A DNA stretch of 52,362 nucleotides from an archaeon (GTDB lineage Archaea > Asgardarchaeota > Hermodarchaeia > Hermodarchaeales > Hermodarchaeaceae). The DNA is taken from contig JABXGS010000152.1 in assembly GCA_016550425.1 (NCBI GenBank), positions 1 through 52,362 on the forward strand. The letters run 5' to 3'. The position numbers and the translations under genes are program-made. Below are positions 43,203 to 52,026 of the stretch, piece by piece; within the stretch, counting starts at the first letter, position 1; each line of letters opens with the position of its first letter. Below the pieces are notes generated by a model that saw only the letters and a list, made by a program, of their open reading frames with translations, did not search any database and had not been told where the DNA came from.

Positions 43203-45503
43203 TCACCTCAAGGCGAGAATTGCGGTAATAACGACAATCACAATGATCACTACTAGGACCATTGGTGTAAACAGAAGCAGTGGCTCAAATAGTAAAATAA
43301 CAACTACAAGGCCTGCAACCAGAGCGAACACGTATTGGTGAGTAATACCAGTTTGGAGGCGTCGTACCTTACGGGAGAGCCAATCTCCAACTCCCTTGAT
43401 TTTGTTGGCAATTGCATCGATAGCTTTAACATCAAACCAATCTGCTACCCGTGATGCTTTGATTCCAAGTTTTGCAAATCCTGTATTCGCGGAGTCAAAT
43501 CCGCGTTGTTCAACGGTATGGTATACTGTCTTCGATCCTCGAATAATTGCTGGTGCAACTTTGACATTGAGTTGGTCAATTCCTCCAATCTCAATTCGTC
43601 TATAAGCGCTAGTGCTAGCCTGAATTGTTCCGTACACGAAGATTTTGTAGAACAGGGGATTTATGTACCATCGATTAACAAGGAACTTGTTGAATGCCCG
43701 TAGTATGCTGTTCTGCTTAACTGCTTTATGAATATCAAAGGAGGGGTGGATGTAAAGTAGGTATCCAAGCAACCCCCCAATGGATAATGCAGCCGCGGAG
43801 GCTGTCCAGGTTGTAACCAATGCAAGACTCTGATCTATAGCTCCGCCGTTACTGCTTATTCCATGAAGGAGTGGTTCAAAGAAGATATGAAGACCACTCT
43901 CAAGAAGTGGTCCTGCGAAACCAAGGACAAGGCTAACTACAGCGAGAATCCCGTATGGTACCCAGAATAGTTTACCCGGAGTGTGAAGCTGGTGTCCTTC
44001 ATCTTCTAAGTGCTTTAAGTGAGCGCTCTTAGGTGAATGGAACACCATACCGATCATCCGAAAGCTATAGAGAATTGTTAGACCTGCAGTAACAATTCCT
44101 AAAGCGAAGAAGACAATATTACCAGTTGAATATGTAGCAAGTAAAACTGCGTCCTTAGACCAAAATCCCGAGAAAGGAAAAACACCTGAAAGAGAAAGAA
44201 CTCCCAAGATCATTGCTATGTAGGTTATACGCATAACGTGCTTGAGACCTCCCATGTCATCAAGAAAACGAGATTCAACCGTGTGGATAACTGCCCCTGC
44301 CGCCATGAAAAGTGAAGCTTTGAAAATGGCATGACTCATTAAATGAAAAAGACTCGCAACATAACCCCCTGCAAAATCTGGTGCAAGCCCTGCTGCACCC
44401 AGACCTAACATCATATAGCCAATTTGGGAGACGGTAGAATATGCAAGAACTTTCTTAATTTCACTTGAGACGAGTGCTTGTGTACCTGCTAGAAATGCCG
44501 TGAAAACTCCGATTCCAGCAACAGTGTAGAAAAAGATCTGTACTCCTCCATATGTGTACAAAAGAGTATAGAAAAGGGGCGCCATCCTTGCTACTAGATA
44601 TACGCCTGCTTTCACCATAGTAGCTGCATGGATTAATGCAGAAACAGATGTAGGTCCTGCCATTGCGTCAGGCAACCATTCATGTAAAGGAAATTGTGCG
44701 GATTTTCCAACTGCACCAATAAATATGGAAAGACAAACTGGAACTAATAAGCCCACACTGGCAAGCTGAGCAGCCCATGGTGTATGTTCAGCTAGTTCAA
44801 TAAAGCTAAATGTTCCTGCTGTTAGTCCAATAACAAGTATTCCTGCAAGAAGGAAAACGTCTCCAATCCTAGTAACGATAAATGCTTTCATTCCAGCATG
44901 ACTTGGCGGATAGGCCATATCGACGCCTAATGCAGTTTCACCGGGCACCCCAACCCATTTGTCCCGTTGATCAGTATAATAAAAGCCAATAAGTTGATAT
45001 GAGCAAAGTCCGACTCCCTCCCAGCCAAAGAACAGTTGAAGCAAGTTATCCGACATTACAATTAGCAGCATGCTTCCGAGGAAAAGGTTCATGAAAATCC
45101 AATAGCGAGTGAGACTCGCCTCTCCCTTCATATATCCTAAGCTGTAAACCATTATGAGAAATGTAAGCCAGGCGACAATGTTCGCCATAAACACACTAAG
45201 TGGATCGATTAAAACACCCACCGTTATACCCAGGGTTGGGATCCAAGGCAATTGCCATGGTGGAAGAGGGAAAGGAAAACTTACACCTAGTACAATTGGT
45301 ATAAGAGCTGTAGCTGCAAGTGCTGCTAGGAAGCTAATAAAAACGGCAAAATAGTCTCTAAGTTTCGGATTAATTCTTCCTACAAGTGGAGTCAATAGTG
45401 CCCCTATAAAGGGAATTGGAAATACCCAGAAAAATAGGACCCCCAGCATTTCTTGAGGGGTGATTACCATCAATTGTGCGGCTAATTCTAGACTAAACCA
45501 CAT
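43203..45503 (-). CDS. nuoL: complex I subunit NuoL with an elongated lateral helix
   Basis: A 766-residue subunit; E. coli NuoL has 613. The pump core is normal: Glu in FFGWEGVGLCSYQLIGFYY, Lys in GKSAQFPLHEWLPDA, Lys in ATMVKAGVYL and Lys in FSGFWSKDAV. The C-terminal lateral (HL) helix region runs from about residue 612 to 720 and contains three similar units of about 28 residues: around GGIDQLNVKVAP, RGFDSANTGFAK and KAIDAIANKIKG, ending RRLQTG. A normal NuoL has roughly half that span. The length suits an additional NuoM in the membrane arm. Two hydrophobic stretches follow to the end. Confidence 0.95.
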   Translation of the reverse strand: MWFSLELAAQLMVITPQEMLGVLFFWVFPIPFIGALLTPLVGRINPKLRDYFAVFISFLAALAATALIPIVLGVSFPFPLPPWQLPWIPTLGITVGVLIDPLSVFMANIVAWLTFLIMVYSLGYMKGEASLTRYWIFMNLFLGSMLLIVMSDNLLQLFFGWEGVGLCSYQLIGFYYTDQRDKWVGVPGETALGVDMAYPPSHAGMKAFIVTRIGDVFLLAGILVIGLTAGTFSFIELAEHTPWAAQLASVGLLVPVCLSIFIGAVGKSAQFPLHEWLPDAMAGPTSVSALIHAATMVKAGVYLVARMAPLFYTLLYTYGGVQIFFYTVAGIGVFTAFLAGTQALVSSEIKKVLAYSTVSQIGYMMLGLGAAGLAPDFAGGYVASLFHLMSHAIFKASLFMAAGAVIHTVESRFLDDMGGLKHVMRITYIAMILGVLSLSGVFPFSGFWSKDAVLLATYSTGNIVFFALGIVTAGLTILYSFRMIGMVFHSPKSAHLKHLEDEGHQLHTPGKLFWVPYGILAVVSLVLGFAGPLLESGLHIFFEPLLHGISSNGGAIDQSLALVTTWTASAAALSIGGLLGYLLYIHPSFDIHKAVKQNSILRAFNKFLVNRWYINPLFYKIFVYGTIQASTSAYRRIEIGGIDQLNVKVAPAIIRGSKTVYHTVEQRGFDSANTGFAKLGIKASRVADWFDVKAIDAIANKIKGVGDWLSRKVRRLQTGITHQYVFALVAGLVVVILLFEPLLLFTPMVLVVIIVIVVITAILALR

Positions 45504-45509
45504 GGGCTA

Positions 45510-47009
45510 CTAGACTCCTGGAAATGGTATTATACTTTCAATGACGGCTTTTACAGGCGCAACTACAAGCTCAGGATAAAGTCCCAGGACGATAGTGATG
45601 ATCGCCAAAATTATGAGTGGGACTGTAATCTTTTTGCTTGGTCTTGCAACATTTTTTAGCCCCTCGGGTAGTTCTCCAAAGAATATGCGTCGGATAGTCC
45701 AAAGAGAATATCCCGCTGTAAAGACAGTGGCAATAACACCTATTGCTGCAATAATCAATAGCGTTAACGAGTTATTCGCTAGAGCGTTACCAAATGCCCC
45801 CGCAAAGATCATCCATTCGCTTTGAAAACCGTTGGTTGATGGAAACCCAAGGATCCCTAGGAAACCAATTATGGCCGCTGTTGCAGTAACCGGCATTCGT
45901 TGAACAAGTCCCCCCATGCCAGAAATATCTCGGATTCCATCTGCTTGTAAAATAATCGCTCCGGCAGTTAAGAAGAGGATCGCTTTACAGGTTGCATGGC
46001 TGATATAATGAAATGTTGCTCCAACGATTCCAAAGAATTGAAAAGATGCTAGACCAAAAAGGATGTATCCCATTTGAGAAACACTGGAATATGCTAATAG
46101 TCGTTTGATATCGGTTTGGGCAATTGCCATAATCCCTCCGTAAAACATAGTAAGCAGAGCCAAAATCGCGAAATATATGCTAATAGCTTGAAATGTTGTT
46201 GGAAAAATTAAAATGACTAATCGAGTTAAACCATAGCCTCCAATTCCAATCATTAGCGGGGAAAGCATTGCACTAATGGGTGTCGGCGCTTCAGCATGAG
46301 CATGTGGTAGCCAGACATGAACACCAAAAACTGCCATCTTTACTAGAAACCCAAACGAAATTGCAACAATGATCCCCACACGAAATATTTCTGGTATAAC
46401 AATCTCAGTGATAGACGCAATATTGAATCCTCCTGCGAGGAATCCTGTTGCGAGGAGTCCTGCCAACAATACAAGCGCTCCTATATGCGTCCACATAAAA
46501 TAGATCATGCTTACTTTCTCGCGGTCCCCATATCCCCATTGAGCGATGATAAAATAGGATGGAACTAACATTAATTCGAAAAATAAGTAGAATTCTATAA
46601 GGTTGGTTGCGAGAACCGCCCCCAGCATGCCAGTAGAATAAAGGAGAAATAAAGCAAAATACGCAGCAGATTGTTGGTTAGCATTCTCATTCCCCTCAAC
46701 ACGATGTTTCATGTAGGGCATAGAGTAAATGGCGATAAGGGCCGAGAGAAGAGAGATAATCAATGCGAATTGAGCACTCAATCCATCGAGACGGAAGCCA
46801 AATTCTCCAATAGGATACCAAGGGTAAGAAGCTTGGACAATTCCAAAAATTGATCCTATGCTGAGCAAGAAGGTCGAATAAAATAACAGGGCGGCTACTA
46901 GCCAACCAACGCGTATTCCAACTCGTTTGCCGATTAAATATACAAATGGTGTAGCAACAATTGGAACCAAAATAGTTTGTAAAAGAAGTGTTGGCTCGAG
47001 CAACATCAC
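45510..47009 (-). CDS. complex I second NuoM-like subunit (M')
   Basis: A 499-residue, 14-helix paralogue of NuoM placed between nuoK and nuoL. It keeps Glu145 in FFELMLVP (helix 5), Lys224 in FLVKMAVFGVHVWLPHAHAE (helix 7) and Glu in FQSEWMIFA (helix 12). In helix 8 the lysine of NuoM is Gly255 (PLMIGIGGYG), so one proton relay position is altered; some archaeal NuoM proteins may share this. Order and sequence fit the extra pumping subunit of a 2M complex I. GTG 47009 or ATG 47006 can serve as start. Confidence 0.9.
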   Translation of the reverse strand: MMLLEPTLLLQTILVPIVATPFVYLIGKRVGIRVGWLVAALLFYSTFLLSIGSIFGIVQASYPWYPIGEFGFRLDGLSAQFALIISLLSALIAIYSMPYMKHRVEGNENANQQSAAYFALFLLYSTGMLGAVLATNLIEFYLFFELMLVPSYFIIAQWGYGDREKVSMIYFMWTHIGALVLLAGLLATGFLAGGFNIASITEIVIPEIFRVGIIVAISFGFLVKMAVFGVHVWLPHAHAEAPTPISAMLSPLMIGIGGYGLTRLVILIFPTTFQAISIYFAILALLTMFYGGIMAIAQTDIKRLLAYSSVSQMGYILFGLASFQFFGIVGATFHYISHATCKAILFLTAGAIILQADGIRDISGMGGLVQRMPVTATAAIIGFLGILGFPSTNGFQSEWMIFAGAFGNALANNSLTLLIIAAIGVIATVFTAGYSLWTIRRIFFGELPEGLKNVARPSKKITVPLIILAIITIVLGLYPELVVAPVKAVIESIIPFPGV

Positions 47010-47048
47010 AATTGAATATATAAAGTCTAAAATTATCTGCGTTTTTTT

Positions 47049-47357
47049 CTACCCCTTTAGTTTAGTCAGTTTTCGAATGTCAATATCCCCGTACAGGCGA
47101 TAGATAACCAAAATAAGGGCTAAGCCTAATGCCGCTTCTGAGGCTGCTATCGCAATCGTAAATAATACTACAACCTGCCCGACTACGGTTGTAGGTTGGA
47201 AAAAACGAGCTAGAGCTATGACTGTAATGTTTACGGCATTGTAAATCAGCTCAATGCTAAACAGCATTCGAATGGCATTACGCTTTCTCATGATTCCGTA
47301 TAGACCAAGAGCCAGAAGGATTACAGCCAAGATTAAGTAATTAATTATTGGTATCAT
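47049..47357 (-). CDS. nuoK: complex I subunit NuoK
   Basis: A 102-residue, three-helix subunit. Conserved membrane glutamates are present in MLFSIELIYNAVN and AIAASEAALGLALI, as in NuoK/MrpC, where they lie on the proton path near the quinone-coupling region. It overlaps nuoJ by 17 bases. AAGGAAGG precedes ATG. The M' gene begins 39 bases after its stop on the minus strand. Confidence 0.95.
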   Translation of the reverse strand: MIPIINYLILAVILLALGLYGIMRKRNAIRMLFSIELIYNAVNITVIALARFFQPTTVVGQVVVLFTIAIAASEAALGLALILVIYRLYGDIDIRKLTKLKG

Positions 47358-47877
47358 TATTTACCTTCCTTGATTCGATTTTTGCAAGCGTTAAAGCACC
47401 CATAAGGCTTGATGCCACAACAAGACCCATTATTATGAATACGAGACCATATTGTGAGAAGAGAGCAATTCCTATATCGATTAGTGTAAGATTGTAAGGA
47501 CCTGCAATTGTGAATAAGCTAGTACCCAAAGTGAATATTAACGCAATTATAGTGAATACAGCAATAATTGCAGCTCCAGCTTCTAATGTTCGTTCGATTC
47601 GGGCACTCCGTTTTTCATCCCTTGGTTTACTTTGACTACTTCCAACTACCATTACGGTGAAGAGGATGAGAACTACCACAGCTCCGATATACATAGCAAT
47701 CTGGAATATAGCGACATAAGCTGCTCCGAGTAATATGAAAAGAAATGCAACTCCAACAAACGTTATGGATAATGATATTGCTCCGTAAATGAGATCACGA
47801 GATTCTAGAGCAAGGATTGCAGATAGAATAATTATTACTGCTACTGTGTAGAATAAGATATCACTTACTTCAATCAT
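47341..47877 (-). CDS. nuoJ: complex I subunit NuoJ
   Basis: A 178-residue, five-helix subunit that joins the quinone site to the pumping arm. FLFILLGAAYVAIFQIAMYIGAVVVLILFTVMVVG, read as FILLGAAYVAIFQIAMYIGA and VVVLILFTVMVVG, carries the pi-bulge helix of the family. ATG 47877 is preferred: AGGGGA lies upstream, and the start overlaps the nuoI stop by eight bases. A longer frame to 47958 would read into nuoI. Confidence 0.93.
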   Translation of the reverse strand: MIEVSDILFYTVAVIIILSAILALESRDLIYGAISLSITFVGVAFLFILLGAAYVAIFQIAMYIGAVVVLILFTVMVVGSSQSKPRDEKRSARIERTLEAGAAIIAVFTIIALIFTLGTSLFTIAGPYNLTLIDIGIALFSQYGLVFIIMGLVVASSLMGALTLAKIESRKVNNDTNN

Positions 47878-48340
47878 GATATAATCCCCTGCGACTGATT
47901 TGCATGACTTTTCGTTTCTGTTTTTTTCGCCAACCTTTTGCCTCAGGTTTCTTAGCAAAATCGATGGGAGACAGATATAACGGCGGCTTAGTTAGGTTTG
48001 AGAGTTCAAAGAAATCAGTGTGTTCTAATGCGTTCGTTGGACATACCTCAATGCAAAGATCACAAAAACAGCACCGACCAAAATCAATACTTGGATACCG
48101 GTTTCTTTTGTTTTTTTCAGAATATTTTTCCTTAAGGCTCTGTAAATGAATGGCTATTGTTGGACAGATTCGTTCACATTGTCCACATCCGATACAGCGT
48201 TCTAGTTTTAAGAAATGACGCCCTCTTTCTTTTTTAGGAAGTTCAAGTCTTTGGTCTGGATATTTTATAGTTAACCGGTTCCAGAAAATGTGTTTGAGTC
48301 CAGAGATTAATGGTCGAATTGAATCAATTAATCTTACCAC
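47870..48340 (-). CDS. nuoI: complex I subunit NuoI (two [4Fe-4S] clusters)
   Basis: A 156-residue ferredoxin-like subunit with CIGCGQCERICP and CCFCDLCIEVCP, the two tetranuclear clusters (N6a, N6b) that pass electrons toward NuoB. A charged tail with a run of Lys/Arg ends it. GTG 48340 is the start, with AGGAGG nine bases upstream, and overlaps the end of nuoH only slightly. A longer in-frame extension to 48529 lies within nuoH and is rejected. Confidence 0.93.
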   Translation of the reverse strand: MVRLIDSIRPLISGLKHIFWNRLTIKYPDQRLELPKKERGRHFLKLERCIGCGQCERICPTIAIHLQSLKEKYSEKNKRNRYPSIDFGRCCFCDLCIEVCPTNALEHTDFFELSNLTKPPLYLSPIDFAKKPEAKGWRKKQKRKVMQISRRGLYHD

Positions 48341-48342
48341 TC

Positions 48343-49494
48343 TTATAATCCTCCTATCGGAAATATACCAAAAATTACCATAGATGCAGCAAGAAATAAA
48401 GCCACAAATGAAAGTGGAATCCAGATGGACCACGCTACACGCAAAATTTGGTCTAGACGTGTTCGGGGATAGACTCCTCTCAAGAATATAATTACTATAG
48501 TAACTAGTCCAACTTTTACAAGAAACCATATCGGTTCTGGAAGAAAGTTAGGAAACAGAACTGGTAGTGGTGGGGTTAACATTCCACCTGCGAAAAAGGG
48601 GAATGGGAGCCATCCTCCTAGGAAGAGAGTTGTGAATAGTGCTGCAACAGTGAACATTTTGACATAGAAGCTTAGATAGATGAGTAGAAATGGCGCTCCA
48701 GAATATTCAGTCATCCACCCAGATACAATTTCGGGTTCAGCTTCAGGTAAGTCAAAAGGGATTCTCTCAAGTTCTGCTACAATAGCGATGAAGAAAATGA
48801 GGGCTGAAAGAAATAGGGGGATAATAAACCAAATCTGTTGTTGTGAGGATGTAATTAGTGTCAGATTAATTGTTCCGCTTAACACCACGACTGCTAAAGC
48901 TGATATCCACATGGGAATCTCATAGGAAACTTGTTGAAAGAGTGAACGGACTCCCCCAATGAAAGGGTATTTGCTATTGCTTGCCCATCCGGCGATAAGA
49001 ACAACCATCGGAAAGAGTGCTGAGATAGCAAAGAAAATAAGCAAGCCATATGTTGCCACGAAGCCTTCACTAATTATTACCCAAGAGACTATATGTGGTG
49101 TCCATACCTGAAAAGTAGCGTTAGGAATAGGTAGAATTGATGATCCAAAAGGTATCACAATTATGGGGAGAGATGCCAAAGTGAGAAATACAATTGGAAC
49201 GACACGGAAAAATAATCGATCAGCTTTTTCAGGAACGATGTGTTCTTTAAAAAACAGTTTTAGAAAATCTGCAACGGGTTGCAATATTCCACCAAAGCGT
49301 CCTGCGTACTGCGGTCCAACTCGCATTTGAATTTTTGCTAAAAATTTCCGTTCGAACCATACCATCAGGTAAGCGGCTAAAGTGAGTGTGAGGAAACCAG
49401 GGAATATTAAGACGCGAATAAAATCAGGAAGGTGAATTAGTGTAAATGCAATTAAGCCCGCAATGATTTCAATGATATTTGGTATCGCTTGCAT
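48343..49494 (-). CDS. nuoH: complex I subunit NuoH
   Basis: About 383 residues, eight helices, forming part of the quinone chamber. RVGPQYAGRFGGILQPVADF and KLFFKE, then ERIPFDLPEAEPEIVSGW (split here) are the family's hallmark loop residues, including the acidic quinone-site cluster. The C-terminal FLRGVYPRTRLDQILRVAW is typical. ATG 49494 has AGGTGA five bases ahead; GTG 49503 would sit inside that site. Confidence 0.95.
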   Translation of the reverse strand: MQAIPNIIEIIAGLIAFTLIHLPDFIRVLIFPGFLTLTLAAYLMVWFERKFLAKIQMRVGPQYAGRFGGILQPVADFLKLFFKEHIVPEKADRLFFRVVPIVFLTLASLPIIVIPFGSSILPIPNATFQVWTPHIVSWVIISEGFVATYGLLIFFAISALFPMVVLIAGWASNSKYPFIGGVRSLFQQVSYEIPMWISALAVVVLSGTINLTLITSSQQQIWFIIPLFLSALIFFIAIVAELERIPFDLPEAEPEIVSGWMTEYSGAPFLLIYLSFYVKMFTVAALFTTLFLGGWLPFPFFAGGMLTPPLPVLFPNFLPEPIWFLVKVGLVTIVIIFLRGVYPRTRLDQILRVAWSIWIPLSFVALFLAASMVIFGIFPIGGL

Positions 49495-49503
49495 TGTTTT
49501 CAC

Positions 49504-50598
49504 CTATCTGTCTGCATCAACGGGCCAATAATCAAGACTCATGTAATTAGTTGGCATATCAGCTAGATGCCAGCCGTGCAAGACATATGGTATAGCTGAT
49601 AAGTTTCGGAAACTTGGTGTAGCTATTTTGAGTCGATATGGCTTATTGGAACCGTCCGTGACCAAATAATGACAGAGTTCACCACGAGCTGCTTCAACTC
49701 GTGTGAAACATGTTCCTTCTTTAACTCGTGACGGAATTCTGACCCGGAATTCTCCTTCTGGTAAATCATTAAGTGCTTGACGAATGATTGAGACACTATT
49801 CCGCATTTCATCAAGCCGTACTAGACATCGCGCATATGAATCGCATTCGTCATTAATCGCGATTGGAACATCGAGCTTTTTGTATGCATCATATGGTTCA
49901 TCTACACGAATATCGGAGTCAATTCCTGAGCCACGAAGAGTAGGTCCAACAACACCAAGTCGTATTGCTTCATCTGCGGGTAATATCCCTGTTCTCATGG
50001 CTCGATTTCGAAGGATTGAATTATGAAAGAACATGCGCGAGTGTTCATCGAAGCGCTTTTCAAGAAAGTTGAGAACTTCGTTCGTCCGTTCTTCGAATCC
50101 GAGTGGAACATCAAACCTTACTCCACCAGGTACTATAGCAAAATAGGAGATTCGAGAACCAGTTACCCACTCCATCAAATCGATAACAGCTTCACGATCA
50201 GCAAAAGCCCACATGAAAGCCGTTGAATGTCCAACGAAAATGCCAAAAATAGACAACCAATAAAGGTGAGACATAATTCGATTAAGTTCACACATAATCA
50301 CTCGCAAAAATTGTGCTCGCTCAGGGGGGGTCACCTCAAGTATTTCTTCCACAGCGTGAACATATCCCAAAGCGTGGTGATTGACATCAGGAAGACAGAC
50401 GCGTTCCAGCATTGGAATAACGTTGAGAAAAGTCCTATTTTCTGCGCTTTTTTCAACACCCCTATGAACATAGCCTGGATCTGGTTTCGCCTTAACTATT
50501 GTATCTCCGTCAAGCTGAATCAAAAGTCGGAAATGACCTGAACCTGGATGTTGAGGTCCAACACTTATTTCGAAGGGTTCATCATTGACTTTTGTCAC
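49504..50598 (-). CDS. nuoD: complex I subunit NuoD
   Basis: The 364-residue peripheral subunit is related to the [NiFe]-hydrogenase large subunit but lacks its metal cysteines. GPQHPGSGHFRLLIQLDGD, YVHRGVEKSAE, and the C-terminal SLDYWPVDADR frame the quinone-binding site with NuoB. The GTG start overlaps the nuoC stop by four bases. The length is shorter than that of E. coli NuoCD because C is separate here. Confidence 0.95.
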   Translation of the reverse strand: MTKVNDEPFEISVGPQHPGSGHFRLLIQLDGDTIVKAKPDPGYVHRGVEKSAENRTFLNVIPMLERVCLPDVNHHALGYVHAVEEILEVTPPERAQFLRVIMCELNRIMSHLYWLSIFGIFVGHSTAFMWAFADREAVIDLMEWVTGSRISYFAIVPGGVRFDVPLGFEERTNEVLNFLEKRFDEHSRMFFHNSILRNRAMRTGILPADEAIRLGVVGPTLRGSGIDSDIRVDEPYDAYKKLDVPIAINDECDSYARCLVRLDEMRNSVSIIRQALNDLPEGEFRVRIPSRVKEGTCFTRVEAARGELCHYLVTDGSNKPYRLKIATPSFRNLSAIPYVLHGWHLADMPTNYMSLDYWPVDADR

Positions 50599-51092
50599 TT
50601 TTCTACCTCCTTAGAAGAGGGCCATACGAAATCCTTGCGAAGTGGCCACCCCCCCTCCCAGTCCTCAGGTAACAGAAAGGGTCCCAAATTCTGGTGTTCA
50701 ATAAATTCAATACCTAGTAATTCATGAGTCTCACGTTCCTGAAACTCAGCGCTAGGCCAAACATAAGCTAAGGTGTGAAGCCGGGGTGCGTCTCGAGGAA
50801 TTTCTGTCTTAAGCGCGATAACAAGTTGACGATAGGTCTTTTCCCTTCGCATAACGATGTGGTAAATAACCGAGAAAATTCCTTGTTCAACGTAATCGAC
50901 ACCTGACACTGATACTACTTGGTCAAATGCAAAATCATCACGCAGTGAAATAGCCACATCAAGAATTTTTAACGCAGGTACTGAAATGTCAATACGACCT
51001 GGTCTAGCAATAACAATTTCCTGAATATTCTGAGCCAAAGCTGAACCTAGCTCAAGGGTGAGTTCATATTCAGTTTTGGTAGTCTTTTTCAC
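50595..51092 (-). CDS. nuoC: complex I subunit NuoC
   Basis: A 165-residue peripheral-arm subunit of the 30-kDa family. PRLHTLAYVWPSAEFQERETHELLGIEF (as HTLAYVWPSAEFQERE and THELLGIEF) is the diagnostic segment, and LLPEDWEGGWPLRKDF is the usual end. It has no cofactor; it scaffolds NuoD. GTG start, four-base overlap with nuoD, and six bases after nuoB. Confidence 0.95.
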   Translation of the reverse strand: MKKTTKTEYELTLELGSALAQNIQEIVIARPGRIDISVPALKILDVAISLRDDFAFDQVVSVSGVDYVEQGIFSVIYHIVMRREKTYRQLVIALKTEIPRDAPRLHTLAYVWPSAEFQERETHELLGIEFIEHQNLGPFLLPEDWEGGWPLRKDFVWPSSKEVEK

Positions 51093-51097
51093 TTGAA

Positions 51098-51661
51098 TTA
51101 CACTCGTGAATTTCGAATTTTTCGTTGGAGTTCAAGGACGCCATCAGCAAGAGTTTCAGGACGAGGAGGACAACCAGGAACATACACGTCAACTGGAATG
51201 ATCTTATCAACACCTTGAACAACGCTATAAGAATCCCAAAACAAGCCCCCGCTAATTGCACAGGCACCCATTGCGATGACATATTTCGGATCAGGCATTT
51301 GATCGTAAATCATTTTAACACGGGAAGCCATCTTCTTCGTGACAGAACCTTCTATTAGTAATAAGTCACATTGGCGGAGTGAACCTAGGGGCATCATTCC
51401 GAATCGTTCCAAATCAAAGCGCGGGCCCATTCCTGCTCCGAACTCAACGCTGCAACAGGCTACAGTTAAATGAACTGGCCATAGAGCATATTTACGCCCC
51501 CAGTTAACGAGGTAACGGATGGGTTTTAGATTGGTTAGAGCTGATGCAAGACGACGCAATCTTCCTACTCGTATTGTGGCAGTTGGAGGTTCTAAGGTTT
51601 TTTTATCGCCTGCAGCATAACAAGGAAATTCGTGTGAAGTTGGAAGTTGATAATCTACCAA
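51098..51661 (-). CDS. nuoB: complex I subunit NuoB (N2 cluster)
   Basis: A 187-residue subunit holding cluster N2, the last before quinone. The tandem cysteines lie in VACCSVEFGAGMGPRFD, the third in IAMGACAISGG and the fourth in VPGCPPRPETL. TTG 51661 is the start with GGGAG upstream, and it overlaps nuoA by seven bases. The 40-residue N-terminal extension is polar. Confidence 0.95.
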   Translation of the reverse strand: MVDYQLPTSHEFPCYAAGDKKTLEPPTATIRVGRLRRLASALTNLKPIRYLVNWGRKYALWPVHLTVACCSVEFGAGMGPRFDLERFGMMPLGSLRQCDLLLIEGSVTKKMASRVKMIYDQMPDPKYVIAMGACAISGGLFWDSYSVVQGVDKIIPVDVYVPGCPPRPETLADGVLELQRKIRNSRV

Positions 51662-52026
51662 AGTTCTCGTCTCCCAGACAAATATAAAGCCATTAACAGA
51701 GGAAATGCAAGAATTGCGATAAAGAATACAACAAACATAATTGATCCTAAAGGAAGAACGTTTAAGGTTAAAGCCCAGGCATAAAGAAAAATTGATGTTA
51801 GGTCAAAAAGTAGAAACATGAGCAGGTAGGGATAATATTGCATAAATAAACGAGTCCGTCCTTTGCCAGTGGGAATTTGACCACTTTCAAAGGGCATGGC
51901 CTTACGAGGACTCGGGTTACGCGGGCTAACGATGTAAGACAGTACGAGGATGAGGATTGCAGAAGAAAGAATAGTAATAATGAAGATTCCGATGACAAAC
52001 AGTTCTGGTAACTGGGTAAATTGCAC
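51655..52026 (-). CDS. nuoA: complex I subunit NuoA
   Basis: A 123-residue, three-helix subunit, first gene of the operon. PFESGQIPTGKGRTRLFMQYYPY with the FESG loop and the FDLTSIFLYAWALTL second helix, including an acidic residue, identify it. The start is GTG 52026, preceded by GGTGA. A TATA-like element lies about 80 bases upstream on the minus strand. Confidence 0.95.
   Translation of the reverse strand: MQFTQLPELFVIGIFIITILSSAILILVLSYIVSPRNPSPRKAMPFESGQIPTGKGRTRLFMQYYPYLLMFLLFDLTSIFLYAWALTLNVLPLGSIMFVVFFIAILAFPLLMALYLSGRRELW

Noticed and set aside
47878..47958. N-terminal extension of NuoJ
   Set aside because: It reads into nuoI; the ATG at 47877 fits the family start and has a ribosome site.
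48341..48529. N-terminal extension of NuoI
   Set aside because: It lies inside nuoH in another frame, and GTG 48340 has a well-placed AGGAGG.
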